Assembly: GCA_900696645.1 (NCBI GenBank)
Contig: CAADGV010000042.1
Span: forward strand, 1 to 64,000
Source of the DNA: an uncultured Chlorobiota bacterium
Lineage (GTDB): Bacteria; Bacteroidota; Ignavibacteria; UBA10030; UBA6906
Length of the DNA: 64,000 nt
Direction of reading: 5' to 3'
Made by a program: the position numbers and the translations under genes. This document shows, piece by piece, positions 17,625 to 26,828 of the stretch. Numbering within the stretch: position 1 is the first letter of the stretch; every line of letters starts with the position of its first letter. The notes below the pieces were generated by a model, which saw nothing but the letters and a program-made list of their open reading frames with translations, was not told the origin of the DNA and did not search any database.

Positions 17625-19376
17625 TCACTTCATCCCCATCAATTCCCGCGCACTTTTCAATCCCGCGTCGGTTATTTCCTCGCCACTCATCAGCTTTGCC
17701 ACTTCTTTCACACGTTCGTCTGTTGTCAGCATGCGCATCGAGGTCTTTGCCCGCTTGGCATCTTCGGACTTCTCAACAACAAAATGAATATCCGCCAGTC
17801 CGGCAATCTGCGGCAGATGTGTAATGGCGATGATCTGATGGAACTTCGATAAGTTCTTCAAACTGAGTCCGACCGCCTGCGCAATCCGTCCGCTGACGCC
17901 CGTGTCGATTTCATCAAAGATAAGAACGGGAAGCTTGTCCGATTTTGCAAGGATACTTTTGAGCGCAAGCATGATGCGCGATACTTCGCCACCGGATGCA
18001 ACTTTTGCAAGCGGCTTCGCTTCCTCGCCGAGATTTGTTGAGATGAGAAACTCAACTTCGTCGGCCCCATACGGAAACACGCGTACCAACTGTTTGCCCG
18101 CTTGCACAAACTCTCCGTCCAATTCGCTGTGACTCGGCAATACATGCTGGCGGATTTGCGTAACAAACTTCGCGTTTTGAATTCCCAGCTTTGCAAGTTC
18201 GGCAAGGATATCCTTGTCCAGCCGCTTTGCCGCTTCGCGTCGCTTGGCCGTAAGTTTCTCCGCCAGCTCGCCACAGACTCTCCGTTGGCCGTCAAGCTGG
18301 GCAGTAAGTTTGCGGATGTTGGTATCAAAATTCTCGCCGAGCTCGGCTTCTTTGCCGATGCGTTCGCGGTGTGCAAGCGTTGCTTCAAGCGTGCCGCCGT
18401 ACTTCTTCTTGAGTGCTATGAGGCTTGCGATGCGTTGGCGCAATTCCTCAAGCCGTTCGGCATTGAATTCCACGTTGCCGCTGTACCGCTGCAGGAATTT
18501 CGCCAGCTCGTTGACGATCGCTTCCGCAGATGAACATTCGCTTGATGCCTCGGCGAACTGCTTGTCGATGAGGGCGAGTTCGTTCAGTTGTTTGCCGGCC
18601 TTGCTGAGCAGGTCGTGAACGGAATTCTCTCCTTCATACAGTAACTCGTACAATCCCGCCGTTGAGGTCGCGAGTCTCTCGGCATTTTCCAGAATCTTCA
18701 ATTCTTCTTCGATCTTCTCTTCTTCACCAATGTGCGGCGCAACGGCATCAATCTCTTTGATTTGAAAATTGTAAAGTTCGAGTTTCTCCTTCAACTGCGC
18801 TTCACGCTCTTTCAGCTCGCGGAGTTGTGCAGCCGTGTCGCGCATCCGTTTGAACACAGCACGAAACTCGTCAACCTGCTTGTCCAGTCCACCGAACTCA
18901 TCAAGCATGTCGATATGCGTGCCGGTACGCAGCAGCGATTGATGCTCGTGCTGGCCGTGCAGATCAACGAGCAATTCGCCGATCTTCTTCATCATTCCCA
19001 GCGTGATAGCGGAGTCGTTGGCGAGGCAGCGGGTTGTTCCCTTGATGGAAACCTCCCGTCGAACGAGGAATTCGTCGGTGAACTCAATATCGTTCTCCTT
19101 AAGAAAAGCGTGCAACTTCTTGTTGCCGGAAATTTCAAATACCCCTTCAACGACGGCCTTTTCCGCGCCTGTTCGCACCACTTCCGTGCTTGCGCGCTCG
19201 CCGATAATGAGCCCGAGCGCATCGATAATGATCGACTTGCCGGCTCCGGTTTCGCCGGTGATGATCACAAGCCCCTGACCATCGGGCGTATTCGCGTGAT
19301 CGCGCGGAAAAGCCGAGAACCGGACCGTCAGTTCGTCAATCAGTGCGTAATTCTTGATGAAGAGGGTTTTCAGCAT
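17625..19376 (-). CDS. recN: DNA repair protein RecN
   Basis: RecN is an SMC-like ATPase that acts on double-strand breaks. The 583-residue product has Walker A GETGAGKS (41-48), two central coiled-coil arms (about 155-370, rich in Glu/Lys/Leu heptads), the signature VASGGEVSRIMLALKS, Walker B LIFDEIDTGVSG, and the terminal ITHLPQIA. Length and domain order are normal. It lies in a minus-strand group between mqnA (100 bases) and the zeta-like gene (3 bases). I did not find a clear LexA box upstream. Confidence 0.96.
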   Translation of the reverse strand: MLKTLFIKNYALIDELTVRFSAFPRDHANTPDGQGLVIITGETGAGKSIIIDALGLIIGERASTEVVRTGAEKAVVEGVFEISGNKKLHAFLKENDIEFTDEFLVRREVSIKGTTRCLANDSAITLGMMKKIGELLVDLHGQHEHQSLLRTGTHIDMLDEFGGLDKQVDEFRAVFKRMRDTAAQLRELKEREAQLKEKLELYNFQIKEIDAVAPHIGEEEKIEEELKILENAERLATSTAGLYELLYEGENSVHDLLSKAGKQLNELALIDKQFAEASSECSSAEAIVNELAKFLQRYSGNVEFNAERLEELRQRIASLIALKKKYGGTLEATLAHRERIGKEAELGENFDTNIRKLTAQLDGQRRVCGELAEKLTAKRREAAKRLDKDILAELAKLGIQNAKFVTQIRQHVLPSHSELDGEFVQAGKQLVRVFPYGADEVEFLISTNLGEEAKPLAKVASGGEVSRIMLALKSILAKSDKLPVLIFDEIDTGVSGRIAQAVGLSLKNLSKFHQIIAITHLPQIAGLADIHFVVEKSEDAKRAKTSMRMLTTDERVKEVAKLMSGEEITDAGLKSARELMGMK

Positions 19377-19476
19377 GGCCGAATGTGGATTGACACCGTG
19401 GTCAATCTACGGAAGCAGGGAGTAACATTCAATTTGTGGAAGATGGAGTGATGCGATGATACTTTGCGGGAGACTT

Positions 19477-20307
19477 CTAATTAGGGGAAATGTTCTGAAG
19501 CGGATCGTCGTCCTTCTTTTCGTCTCTCGTTTTCAGGAAATTCAGCTCGGCAACATCAGGCTGAATGCCGTGATAGTAGAGGTATTTCATGAACTCACCC
19601 AGCCCCTCCCGCGCCGTGCCGTCGAAATCGTACGAGAATGATTCCAGATAACTCTTTGCCGTTTCCCGTTCCTCCTTCTGAATGTGAAGAACAATATCGT
19701 CGATGCCGGCAACTCCTTTCACCGCTGCCTGTTGAACGAAATCCACCTCGTCGTCCGTCAGCGATTGATCCCGAGTACACCAGATTGCATGAACGAATGG
19801 GAGACCGGTCATTTCGTTCCATTCCTCAACAAGATCAATGGCATTGGAAGAGGCCCTCCCGTAACGCAACGCCTGATCGCCTGCAAGAAGAACGGCATCG
19901 GCACCCTGCAGCATCGTATCAACCGAACCCATCACAGGGCGGATTGCCGGCTCGATATCAAACGACTCGGCAAGGATAATCTTTGCCAGAACAATCTCCG
20001 ACGCAAAACTGGGATCCACTGCAAGCGTCTTGATCTGTTGCACGCCCTCATGGAAGCGTATCACAAGCGATGTCATCTCTCCGTAAGACGCGACAGCCGC
20101 GCCGGGGATGAGACAATAGTCGGAACTCTCCTTTGCATAATCGAGAGGGGAAAGAAGGGCGGCTGCAAGATCATGGTCAAGCAGTTGTCGTGCGAGATTC
20201 GGACGCGCATCCTCCTTGAGTTGAAGTGATGCATGCGTGCGAAGGGCCTCTGTAAGAGGCCGCGTATAGAACTGATTCGGAATACCGAGAAGTTTCGGAT
20301 GAGGCAT
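19477..20307 (-). CDS. mqnA: Menaquinone biosynthesis protein, MqnA/MqnD family
   Basis: The 276-residue product belongs to the VitK2_biosynth family; MqnA is the chorismate dehydratase opening the futalosine route to menaquinone. Visible features are a periplasmic-binding-like fold start (LGIPNQFYTRPL), ALLSPLDYAK, PGAAVASYG and AVLLAGDQALRYG, then LPFVHAIWCTR as in MqnA. MqnD would be the main alternative. The start ATG 20307 lies 141 bases from the divergent antiporter start. The presence of MqnA suggests menaquinone-based respiration via futalosine rather than the Men pathway. Confidence 0.85.
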   Translation of the reverse strand: MPHPKLLGIPNQFYTRPLTEALRTHASLQLKEDARPNLARQLLDHDLAAALLSPLDYAKESSDYCLIPGAAVASYGEMTSLVIRFHEGVQQIKTLAVDPSFASEIVLAKIILAESFDIEPAIRPVMGSVDTMLQGADAVLLAGDQALRYGRASSNAIDLVEEWNEMTGLPFVHAIWCTRDQSLTDDEVDFVQQAAVKGVAGIDDIVLHIQKEERETAKSYLESFSYDFDGTAREGLGEFMKYLYYHGIQPDVAELNFLKTRDEKKDDDPLQNISPN

Positions 20308-20448
20308 GCCGTATTCTACTCAATTGCCCTGTGAGTATCAATTTCCCTCTTGTTTGTTTGTCGGAGTTCTGCGACATTTAGCTGTATTCGTTTCCCCAAT
20401 GAACGCCTTTCAACGTACAATCCTACACCACAACAGGAAACAAATGTC

Positions 20449-21720
20449 GTGAACATCGCCCTTGTGATTGCATTTGTCGGGATGGTTGTGTTCCTCGCGC
20501 ATCTTCTGGCTGAGATTTTCAGCCGGACGAAGGTGCCGGATGTACTCTCGTTGTTTCTTCTCGGCTTTCTTATCGGGCCTGTTTTCAAACTCGTCTCGCC
20601 TGAACATTTCGGGAATGTCGGTCCCGTCTTCACGACCATCACGCTTGTGATTATTCTGTTTGAAGGAGGAATGGGACTGCATCTCGACGAGTTGCGCAGT
20701 ACCATGCGCCCCGCTCTCACACTAACCGTTGCGAGTTTCTTCGCAACAATGCTGCTTGTCGGCGCCGCTACTTGGTCGTTTCTCGGACCTACGCGGGCAT
20801 TCATGCTCGGAGCAATTGTCGGCGGCACTTCGTCGGCGGTTGTTATCCCGCTCGTTGCTCAGTTGAAGATGGAGAAAGGAACGAAGGCGGTTCTGATTGT
20901 CGAATCCGCTGTGAGCGACGTGTTGTGTATCGTGTTTGCGATTGCATTTCTTGAAGCATACCGGTTGGGCGAAGTCCGTGTAGGCGCAATGGCGGGTCAC
21001 ATCGTGGCATCGTTCTTTATTGCCGCCATTATCGGCGTTGCGGCGGCATTTCTCTGGTCGGTGTTGCTGAGCCGGGTGCGAACGCTGCGTAACTCGCTTT
21101 TCACGACGCCGGCATTCGTGTTCGTGATTTTTGCCGTTGCCGAGATGTTCGAGTTCAGCGGCGCCATCACGTCGCTTGCGTTCGGCATCGCGCTGGGGAA
21201 TGTCGAGGCGTTCAAGGTGCCGCGTTTGAAACAGTACATGCCTCACGAACCTATCGCACCGAACGAAATCGAAAAGACATTCTTCTCGGAGATCGTCTTC
21301 CTTCTCAAAACATTCTTCTTCATTTATATCGGACTTTCCATCCAACTGAAAGATCCGCTCTGGCTGACGGCCGGGCTGGTGCTGACAGCGCTGATTTTTG
21401 TCGCGAGAATTCCGGTTGTCCGCTTTTCGATGTCGAAGCGCATTCCGCCGCAGGATGCATCCTTCATGGCGACTATTGTGCCGAAGGGATTGGCGGCAGC
21501 CGTGCTGGCGTCAATTCCGTTGCAGCAGGGAGTTGAAGATGGCGAGCTTATTCAAAACGTCACCTATTCGATTATCCTCTTCAGTATCATTGCAACGTCG
21601 ATTCTTATCTTCTTGCTTGAAAAGACGTCGTTTTCGAAGCTGTACGAACGGCTTCTCAAGACCGCGAAGCAGGAAGGACTAAAACCTGTTGAAGTAGTCT
21701 CCGAAGACACTTCCTCCTGA
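20449..21720 (+). CDS. Monovalent cation:proton antiporter (CPA family)
   Basis: I start at GTG 20449, preceded by AGGA (20435-20438); the upstream ATG at 20350 would add a hydrophilic leader that overlaps the promoter region. The 423-residue inner-membrane protein has about 12 hydrophobic helices. The core includes the sodium/proton exchanger signatures ILFEGGMGLHL and GGTSSAVVIPL, with ESAVSDV at the ion-binding crossover helix (Asp in place of the Asn-Asp or Asp-Asp pair). It ends in a short polar tail, so there is no TrkA-type regulatory domain. It probably exchanges Na+ or K+ for H+. Confidence 0.9.
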   Translation: MNIALVIAFVGMVVFLAHLLAEIFSRTKVPDVLSLFLLGFLIGPVFKLVSPEHFGNVGPVFTTITLVIILFEGGMGLHLDELRSTMRPALTLTVASFFATMLLVGAATWSFLGPTRAFMLGAIVGGTSSAVVIPLVAQLKMEKGTKAVLIVESAVSDVLCIVFAIAFLEAYRLGEVRVGAMAGHIVASFFIAAIIGVAAAFLWSVLLSRVRTLRNSLFTTPAFVFVIFAVAEMFEFSGAITSLAFGIALGNVEAFKVPRLKQYMPHEPIAPNEIEKTFFSEIVFLLKTFFFIYIGLSIQLKDPLWLTAGLVLTALIFVARIPVVRFSMSKRIPPQDASFMATIVPKGLAAAVLASIPLQQGVEDGELIQNVTYSIILFSIIATSILIFLLEKTSFSKLYERLLKTAKQEGLKPVEVVSEDTSS

Positions 21721-21785
21721 TCGGAGATGCCATGACGATATTCGCTCTCGACCGAATCAGAAGGAGTTCCGTTCCCAACTCCCCG

Positions 21786-21872
21786 ACACTCCGAACCATC
21801 AATGTGACGCGCTACGTTACCCCGTTGTGCGAAGGTTGCTCGTTGCCCGCGATTGTTGAGGTGAATGTTTAA
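21786..21872 (+). pseudogene. Fossil remnant of a HipA-family kinase gene
   Basis: Translation shows a short segment closely matching the N-terminus of HipA-like (HipA_2) kinases, with TRYVTPL and GCSLPAIVEV. Only about the first 28 codons remain; the rest of the gene is absent. It is a broken, probably fairly recent remnant, since the surviving codons are easily read. It directly adjoins an intergenic repeat copy. Confidence 0.6.
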
Positions 21873-21900
21873 GCCACGGAGGCACAAAGACGCAGAGATT
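21873..21900 (+). repeat. Intergenic repeat copy 1
   Basis: GCCACGGAGGCACAAAGACG followed by CAGAGATT. It belongs to a degenerate family with 10-12 base periodicity (CACGGAG, CACAAAG, CGCAGAG). Related copies lie at 23099-23118, 26754-26783 and 59173-59237. It fills the gap between the HipA remnant and the dinB-like gene. Confidence 0.6.
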
Positions 21901-21926
21901 CTTTCACAAACATGTTTAGGAAAATA

Positions 21927-22451
21927 ATGGCCGCAGATGCAACTCACTATCCCGAACCGACAGAATATGCCCCGTACTACCGGACGTACGTCTCCCTCGT
22001 TCCGAAGGAAGATATTCTCGCAACACTCAACCAACAGAAGGATGAAACACTCCGCTTGTTGCGCAGCATTCCGGAGTCGCGCGAGCAGTTTCGCTATGCG
22101 CCGGGCAAATGGAGTATAAGAGAACTCGTAGGTCATGTGATTGATGCCGAACGGGTGTTCTCATATAGGGCGTTGCGCATGTCACGCAACGACAAGACTC
22201 CGCTTCCCGGTTTTGAGCAAGAACCGTACATTCAGTTCGGCAACTATGATGCGCACCCGCTGGCCGGACTTGCTGAGGAGTTCTCTGTTGTTCGGCAAGC
22301 AACGATACTGCTGTTCACGCACCTTACCGAAGAGGCGTGGCTCAGGAGAGGCGTTGCAAGTAACGCGGAGGTTTCCGTCCGTGCACTTGCGTATATTATT
22401 GCGGGGCACGAGTTGCATCATATGAATGTCCTTCGAACAAAATACTTGTGA
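21927..22451 (+). CDS. DinB/YfiT-type putative metalloenzyme
   Basis: DinB-fold proteins are four-helix bundles with a three-histidine metal site; several are thiol-dependent transferases or hydrolases. ATG 21927 has AGGA five bases upstream, preferred over ATG 21912. The 174-residue product shows WSIRELVGHVIDAERVF (first His) and the terminal GHELHHMNVL (second and third His), plus the FGNYDAHPL typical of this clade. It stands alone between the antiporter and the redoxin gene. The substrate is unknown. Confidence 0.88.
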   Translation: MAADATHYPEPTEYAPYYRTYVSLVPKEDILATLNQQKDETLRLLRSIPESREQFRYAPGKWSIRELVGHVIDAERVFSYRALRMSRNDKTPLPGFEQEPYIQFGNYDAHPLAGLAEEFSVVRQATILLFTHLTEEAWLRRGVASNAEVSVRALAYIIAGHELHHMNVLRTKYL

Positions 22452-22493
22452 AATGGTCCAATCGGATTTGCCGATCGAATAGGAGATAATCGG

Positions 22494-23075
22494 ATGTCCC
22501 GCACACTTTCCACAATGCTTCCGCTCGGCACACAAGCGCCGGCGTTCAGTCTGCCCGATGTCGTGAGCGGAAAGAGAATCTCTCTCGACACATTCAAGGG
22601 CAAGAAAGCCCTGCTTGTCATGTTCATCTGCAGACATTGTCCGTATGTGAAACACGTCCAGAACGAGATCGCCCGCATCGGAAGAGACTACGCAAAGAAT
22701 GTCGGCATTGTGGCAATCACATCGAATGATGCGGAGAATTATCCTGAAGACTCTCCCGAAAGTTCCGCCGAGATGGCGAAAGAGTTAGGATTCACGTTTC
22801 CTTTCTGTTACGACGAAAATCAGGAAGTCGCCAAAGCGTACAACGCCGCGTGCACGCCGGAATTCTATGTTTTTGATTCAGCGCGCAAACTCGTGTACCG
22901 CGGACAATTGGATGACAGCCGTCGGAGCAACGAAATTCCCGTTACAGGAAAGGATGTCCGTGCAGCTCTTGATGCCGTTCTGGCCGGCAAGCCGGTGAAT
23001 CCCGATCAAATACCGAGCATCGGGTGCAACATTAAATGGAAGCCGGGGAATGAACCGGCGTATGTCGGCGTTTAG
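22494..23075 (+). CDS. Thioredoxin-fold redoxin (AhpC/TSA-like)
   Basis: The 193-residue product starts at ATG 22494 with AGGAGA upstream. It has the redoxin N-terminus (LPLGTQAPAFSLPDV) and a CxxC motif in FICRHCPYVKH, with TPEFYVFD containing the conserved cis-Pro region. No signal peptide is evident, so it is probably cytoplasmic. This CRHCPYV subgroup of single-domain thioredoxin-like proteins is widespread; the exact partner is unknown. Peroxidase or disulfide-reductase activity is likely. Confidence 0.9.
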   Translation: MSRTLSTMLPLGTQAPAFSLPDVVSGKRISLDTFKGKKALLVMFICRHCPYVKHVQNEIARIGRDYAKNVGIVAITSNDAENYPEDSPESSAEMAKELGFTFPFCYDENQEVAKAYNAACTPEFYVFDSARKLVYRGQLDDSRRSNEIPVTGKDVRAALDAVLAGKPVNPDQIPSIGCNIKWKPGNEPAYVGV

Positions 23076-23098
23076 GTCTTCGGAGCTTTAGCAGCTAT

Positions 23099-23118
23099 TG
23101 AACGCGAAGAGACGCGAA
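23099..23118 (+). repeat. Intergenic repeat copy 2 (short)
   Basis: The core AACGCGAAGAGACGCGAA (about 23101-23118) in the gap before the MscS gene resembles the CGCAGAG-type units of the family at 21873, 26754 and 59173. It is a partial copy. Confidence 0.4.
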
Positions 23119-23154
23119 TTCTATCGAATACCTACTCAAGTCATTAGTAGTCCT

Positions 23155-25140
23155 ATGAAAAGCATTTACCGGATTTTTGTTGCGTCGCTGAGCATCGTCC
23201 TGTTATCGGGCTTATCCCATGCACAACAAGACACAGTTGCAATTGTCGAGCAGGTGCCGCAGCAGATCGTCGGCTCCCCTATAGTTCTCGATGGCGACAC
23301 CCTGTTGTTCATTTACGCCCACCTCGGCCCGTTCAGTCCGCAACAGCGGGCGGCAGCGACGAACGAGAAACTACGCGGAATAGTCAGGGCAAAAAGCGTC
23401 GAAACGTTCGATACGGCGCGCGTCGTGGAGACTCTCTCCTCGTCGAATATTGTCATCGACTCGGTTGTAGTCATGGCGTTAACACGAGACGATGCGTTGC
23501 TCGCGGGGAGAACCCGCCAGGAACTTGCCGCCGAGTATGCAACTCTTCTCACCCGACAACTGTACACCAGCCTCGAACGCTACAGCACCCGTTCTCTGAT
23601 TGTAAACGGGGGAATAGCCCTCGGCCTGTTGGTGTTGCTTGCGCTTGCCTTCTGGGCATTAACAATGATTTTCCCGCGTCTGTATGCCGTGCTGGAGAAG
23701 TGGGAAAAACGTATCATTCCCCCAATCCGTTTTCGCTCTATCGAACTGATCAGTGCGGACTCTATCACGAGCGCGGCCATTATTCTCGCAAAAGGAATCA
23801 GGCTTGCAATCAGTCTTGCGCTCATCTATGCATTCCTGACCTACGTGCTGGAACTGTTTCCATGGACACGAACATGGGACATTTCGCCCATACTCGGCGG
23901 CGTGCTCGTATGGGTACTCGTGACGGTGGCAGCCATCTCGCTGTTCAAAGGCATCAACGCCACGTTCCGCACGCTGCGGAACCGGATCCCGGCATGGAAA
24001 GGAACGCTGATCAAGCCAGTGAGATTGAAATCAGCTGAGATTGTCTCGGTGGATCGGATTGCAGAGATTACCAACGGCGTTTCACGCGGAGTACAGTTCG
24101 TCGCGCTGCTTGTGCTTGCCTATTTGTATGTCACCATTGCGTTCCGTTCGTTCGAGTTCACCCGCACGTGGTCTGCAACGCTTTTCGATTACGTGACAAC
24201 ACCGCTCTGGACGGCATTGATGGCATTTGTCGACTTTCTGCCGAACATCTTCACCATCGGCATCATTGCCTTTGTCACATTCAACCTGCTGAAACTCATC
24301 CGTTTGCTCTTCACGGAAATCGGCCGCGGCACCGTCTCCTTCCCGGGCTTCTATCCCGAGTGGGCCGGACCGACATACAAGATTGTCCGGTTCCTCGTGC
24401 TGATCTTTGCCACCATCGTGATTTTCCCCTATCTGCCGGGTTCCGACTCCCCGTTCTTTCAGGGAATCTCGATATTTGTTGGCGTATTATTTTCTCTCGG
24501 CTCATCATCGGCAATTGCGAATGTCGTTGCAGGGGTTGTCATCACGTACATGCGCCCGTTCAAAATCGGTGATCGGGTAAAGATTGCCGACACGATGGGA
24601 GATATTGTCGAGAAGACGTTGCTTGTGACGCGGATACGGACGACGAAGAACGTGGATATTACCATCCCCAATTCCATGGTACTGGGAAGTCACATCATCA
24701 ACTACAGTTCATCGGCGAGGGAGATGGGGTTGATTCTTCACACGACTGTTACGATTGGCTATGATGCACCGTGGAAGAAAGTGCATGAACTGTTGATCAG
24801 CGCCGCAAAGGACTCGGAATACATCCTGAAGGTGCCCAAACCGTTTGTGGTGCAGACGAGTCTCGGCGACTTCTACGTGAGCTACCAGCTAAACGTCTTT
24901 ACGAGCAGTCCCAATTTGATGGAACAGATTTATTCCGACTTGCATGCGCGTATTCAGGACAAGTTCAATGAGGCGGGAGTGGAAATCATGTCGCCGCATT
25001 ACGGAGCGATGCGCGACGGCAACCGGACGACGATACCGGAAGACCATTTGCCGAAAGGATATGAGCCGCAGGGATTCAGGATTGCGCCGTTGGGCAACTT
25101 GTTCGGAGAGAAAAAGAAGACGGGACCCGGCAAAAAGTGA
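23155..25140 (+). CDS. MscS-family mechanosensitive ion channel
   Basis: ATG 23155 gives 661 residues with a signal peptide (SGLSHAQ). A periplasmic domain of about 130 residues follows, then four or more membrane helices arranged in two similar pairs (about 145-270 and 300-440). The MscS core has the pore helix SLGSSSAIANVVAGVVI and the beta domain start RPFKIGDRVKI, then VDITIPNSMVLGSHIINYS. The C-terminal cytoplasmic cage follows. It probably opens on membrane tension to release solutes. The two tandem copies of an RIPAWKG/KRIIPPIRF-like linker suggest internal duplication. Confidence 0.92.
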   Translation: MKSIYRIFVASLSIVLLSGLSHAQQDTVAIVEQVPQQIVGSPIVLDGDTLLFIYAHLGPFSPQQRAAATNEKLRGIVRAKSVETFDTARVVETLSSSNIVIDSVVVMALTRDDALLAGRTRQELAAEYATLLTRQLYTSLERYSTRSLIVNGGIALGLLVLLALAFWALTMIFPRLYAVLEKWEKRIIPPIRFRSIELISADSITSAAIILAKGIRLAISLALIYAFLTYVLELFPWTRTWDISPILGGVLVWVLVTVAAISLFKGINATFRTLRNRIPAWKGTLIKPVRLKSAEIVSVDRIAEITNGVSRGVQFVALLVLAYLYVTIAFRSFEFTRTWSATLFDYVTTPLWTALMAFVDFLPNIFTIGIIAFVTFNLLKLIRLLFTEIGRGTVSFPGFYPEWAGPTYKIVRFLVLIFATIVIFPYLPGSDSPFFQGISIFVGVLFSLGSSSAIANVVAGVVITYMRPFKIGDRVKIADTMGDIVEKTLLVTRIRTTKNVDITIPNSMVLGSHIINYSSSAREMGLILHTTVTIGYDAPWKKVHELLISAAKDSEYILKVPKPFVVQTSLGDFYVSYQLNVFTSSPNLMEQIYSDLHARIQDKFNEAGVEIMSPHYGAMRDGNRTTIPEDHLPKGYEPQGFRIAPLGNLFGEKKKTGPGKK

Positions 25141-25248
25141 GCAGGGGCGAGGGTCAACGCGGGGGTAGTGTATATTCCATCCGGCACAGGTACATGAAAG
25201 TCGCGGAGCGCAGAATAATTATATGTCAGGGCACAAGCGGGATGCATC

Positions 25249-25833
25249 ATGAAAACATGCCGGGCAGCATTATTTGTCACCATACTCTGTCAGCAATTGG
25301 CGTTCGCCCAAGAGGTGTTCATTGTTGGTAAAGGGGGAATCTCCTCCTACGGTGCCGTTCAGGGATTTGCAGTTGGTGGTGGAGGCGGAGACCAAAGCTG
25401 GAAATTGGGCCCGATCATCGGACTCGGTGCCCGAATTCGAACGAGTGATGCGTTTGCTATCGAAGGTTTATTTGAATACTCGACACATCGCTACGCGGTC
25501 AAGTATGAGTGGGAAATCCCCCCGATAAACGACCCGAGAAACCGCATCCTTGAATTCACCACAATGGGGCGTTTATCCTTCCGCCTTGTTGACATTGTAC
25601 ACTTTGTATTTCTCGGCGGCGTTTCAATTTCTTACCATCATAAGGATGACATCGTTCCCCCTAACTCACAATACATAACACCGGGCAGACGCGCTGTAGA
25701 TGTGGGGGGTATCTTGGGAATAGGTTCCGAGGTACGCATCTCAAAATCAATCGAGATTTCACTTGAAGGGAGTTGGCGGATGCGATTCTACGTCACCCCG
25801 GTTGTGCAATTGGGTATTGCGTATGGATTGTGA
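25249..25833 (+). CDS. Predicted small outer-membrane beta-barrel protein
   Basis: The 194-residue product has a signal peptide ending about AFAQ (residue 21) and then alternating hydrophobic strands with Gly/aromatic turns (GPIIGLGARIRTS, ISLEGSWRMRF). It ends in VVQLGIAYGL. The pattern fits an 8-stranded OmpA/OmpX-like barrel of the porin-family beta-barrel type, but there is no diagnostic motif. G+C is a little below its neighbours. It stands between the MscS gene and ppk2 with no clear operon link. Confidence 0.7.
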   Translation: MKTCRAALFVTILCQQLAFAQEVFIVGKGGISSYGAVQGFAVGGGGGDQSWKLGPIIGLGARIRTSDAFAIEGLFEYSTHRYAVKYEWEIPPINDPRNRILEFTTMGRLSFRLVDIVHFVFLGGVSISYHHKDDIVPPNSQYITPGRRAVDVGGILGIGSEVRISKSIEISLEGSWRMRFYVTPVVQLGIAYGL

Positions 25834-25878
25834 CTACAGTGATCTTTCACCCACAACATTCATCACCACGGATAGAAT

Positions 25879-26742
25879 ATGAACCACAACAACCTCATCA
25901 TCCCGCCGGGGAAGAAGATCGCCATCAAGGATTACGATCCCGGCTACACCGACGACTTCACTTCAAAAAGTGAAGCGAAAGACAAACACGAGAAAGATAT
26001 CGAACGACTTGCCGCACTGCAGGAAGTCCTTTACGCACACAACCGCTACTCGCTGCTCCTGATTTTCCAGGCGATGGATGCGGCAGGAAAGGATGGCGTG
26101 ATCAAGCACGTGATGAGCGGCGTGAATCCGCAGGGATGCCAGGTGTTCAGCTTCAAGGCGCCGTCGCAGGAGGAATTGGACCATGACTTTATGTGGCGGA
26201 CAACAAAGGCGCTGCCCGAGCGGGGGCGCATCGGCATCTTCAATCGATCATACTATGAAGAAGTGTTGATCGTGCGTGTGCACCCGGAGATTCTCAACGG
26301 ACAGAACATTCCCGACGAAGAACGCAACGAAATGCTCTGGCAGCATCGCTTCGAAGATATCAACAACTTCGAACGCTATCTCTCCCGCAACGGCACGGTG
26401 ATTCTGAAGTTCTTCTTGAATGTGTCGAAGAAGGAACAGAAAGAACGCTTCCTCGAGCGGATTGAGAGGCCTGAGAAGAACTGGAAGTTCTCGTTCGGAG
26501 ATGTGACGGAGCGTGCCCGCTGGGATGACTACATGCACGCCTACGAAGAGATGCTCAACAACACCAGCACGAAGTGGGCGCCCTGGCACATCATTCCCGC
26601 TGACAAGAAGTGGTTCACGCGAGCCGCCGTCGCCGATATCATCGTCTCAAAACTCGAGTCGCTTGACATGAAGTTTCCGGAAGTCAGCGAGGCGCACAAG
26701 GCGGAGTTGCTGAGGGCGAAGGAAATGTTGGAAAGCGAATAG
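25879..26742 (+). CDS. ppk2: Polyphosphate kinase 2 family phosphotransferase
   Basis: PPK2 enzymes move phosphate between polyphosphate and nucleotides. The 287-residue product is a single-domain form. It has Walker A MDAAGKDG (66-73), the PPK2 signature VFSFKAPS, Walker B region [19 protein letters not shown], and the lid [13 protein letters not shown] with [16 protein letters not shown]. Single-domain members of this length with the [10 protein letters not shown] stretch often phosphorylate AMP and ADP (class III), but class cannot be fixed by eye. Confidence 0.93.
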   Translation: MNHNNLIIPPGKKIAIKDYDPGYTDDFTSKSEAKDKHEKDIERLAALQEVLYAHNRYSLLLIFQAMDAAGKDGVIKHVMSGVNPQGCQVFSFKAPSQEELDHDFMWRTTKALPERGRIGIFNRSYYEEVLIVRVHPEILNGQNIPDEERNEMLWQHRFEDINNFERYLSRNGTVILKFFLNVSKKEQKERFLERIERPEKNWKFSFGDVTERARWDDYMHAYEEMLNNTSTKWAPWHIIPADKKWFTRAAVADIIVSKLESLDMKFPEVSEAHKAELLRAKEMLESE

Positions 26743-26753
26743 CCATCCGAAAT

Positions 26754-26786
26754 GCCACGGAGACACCGAGACACGGAGTCTCGTTT
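26754..26786 (+). repeat. Intergenic repeat copy 3, forms a hairpin
   Basis: GCCACGGAGACACCGAGACA continues as CGGAG and belongs to the same family as 21873. Within it CGAGAC (26767-26772) pairs with GTCTCG (26778-26783) over a 5-base loop, followed by TTT. The repeat may therefore help end transcription between convergent ppk2 and the HerA-like gene. Confidence 0.55.
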
Positions 26787-26828
26787 GAGTGTAGCGAATC
26801 CTCGGTTATTCTGCGGCGTTTCAAGACA

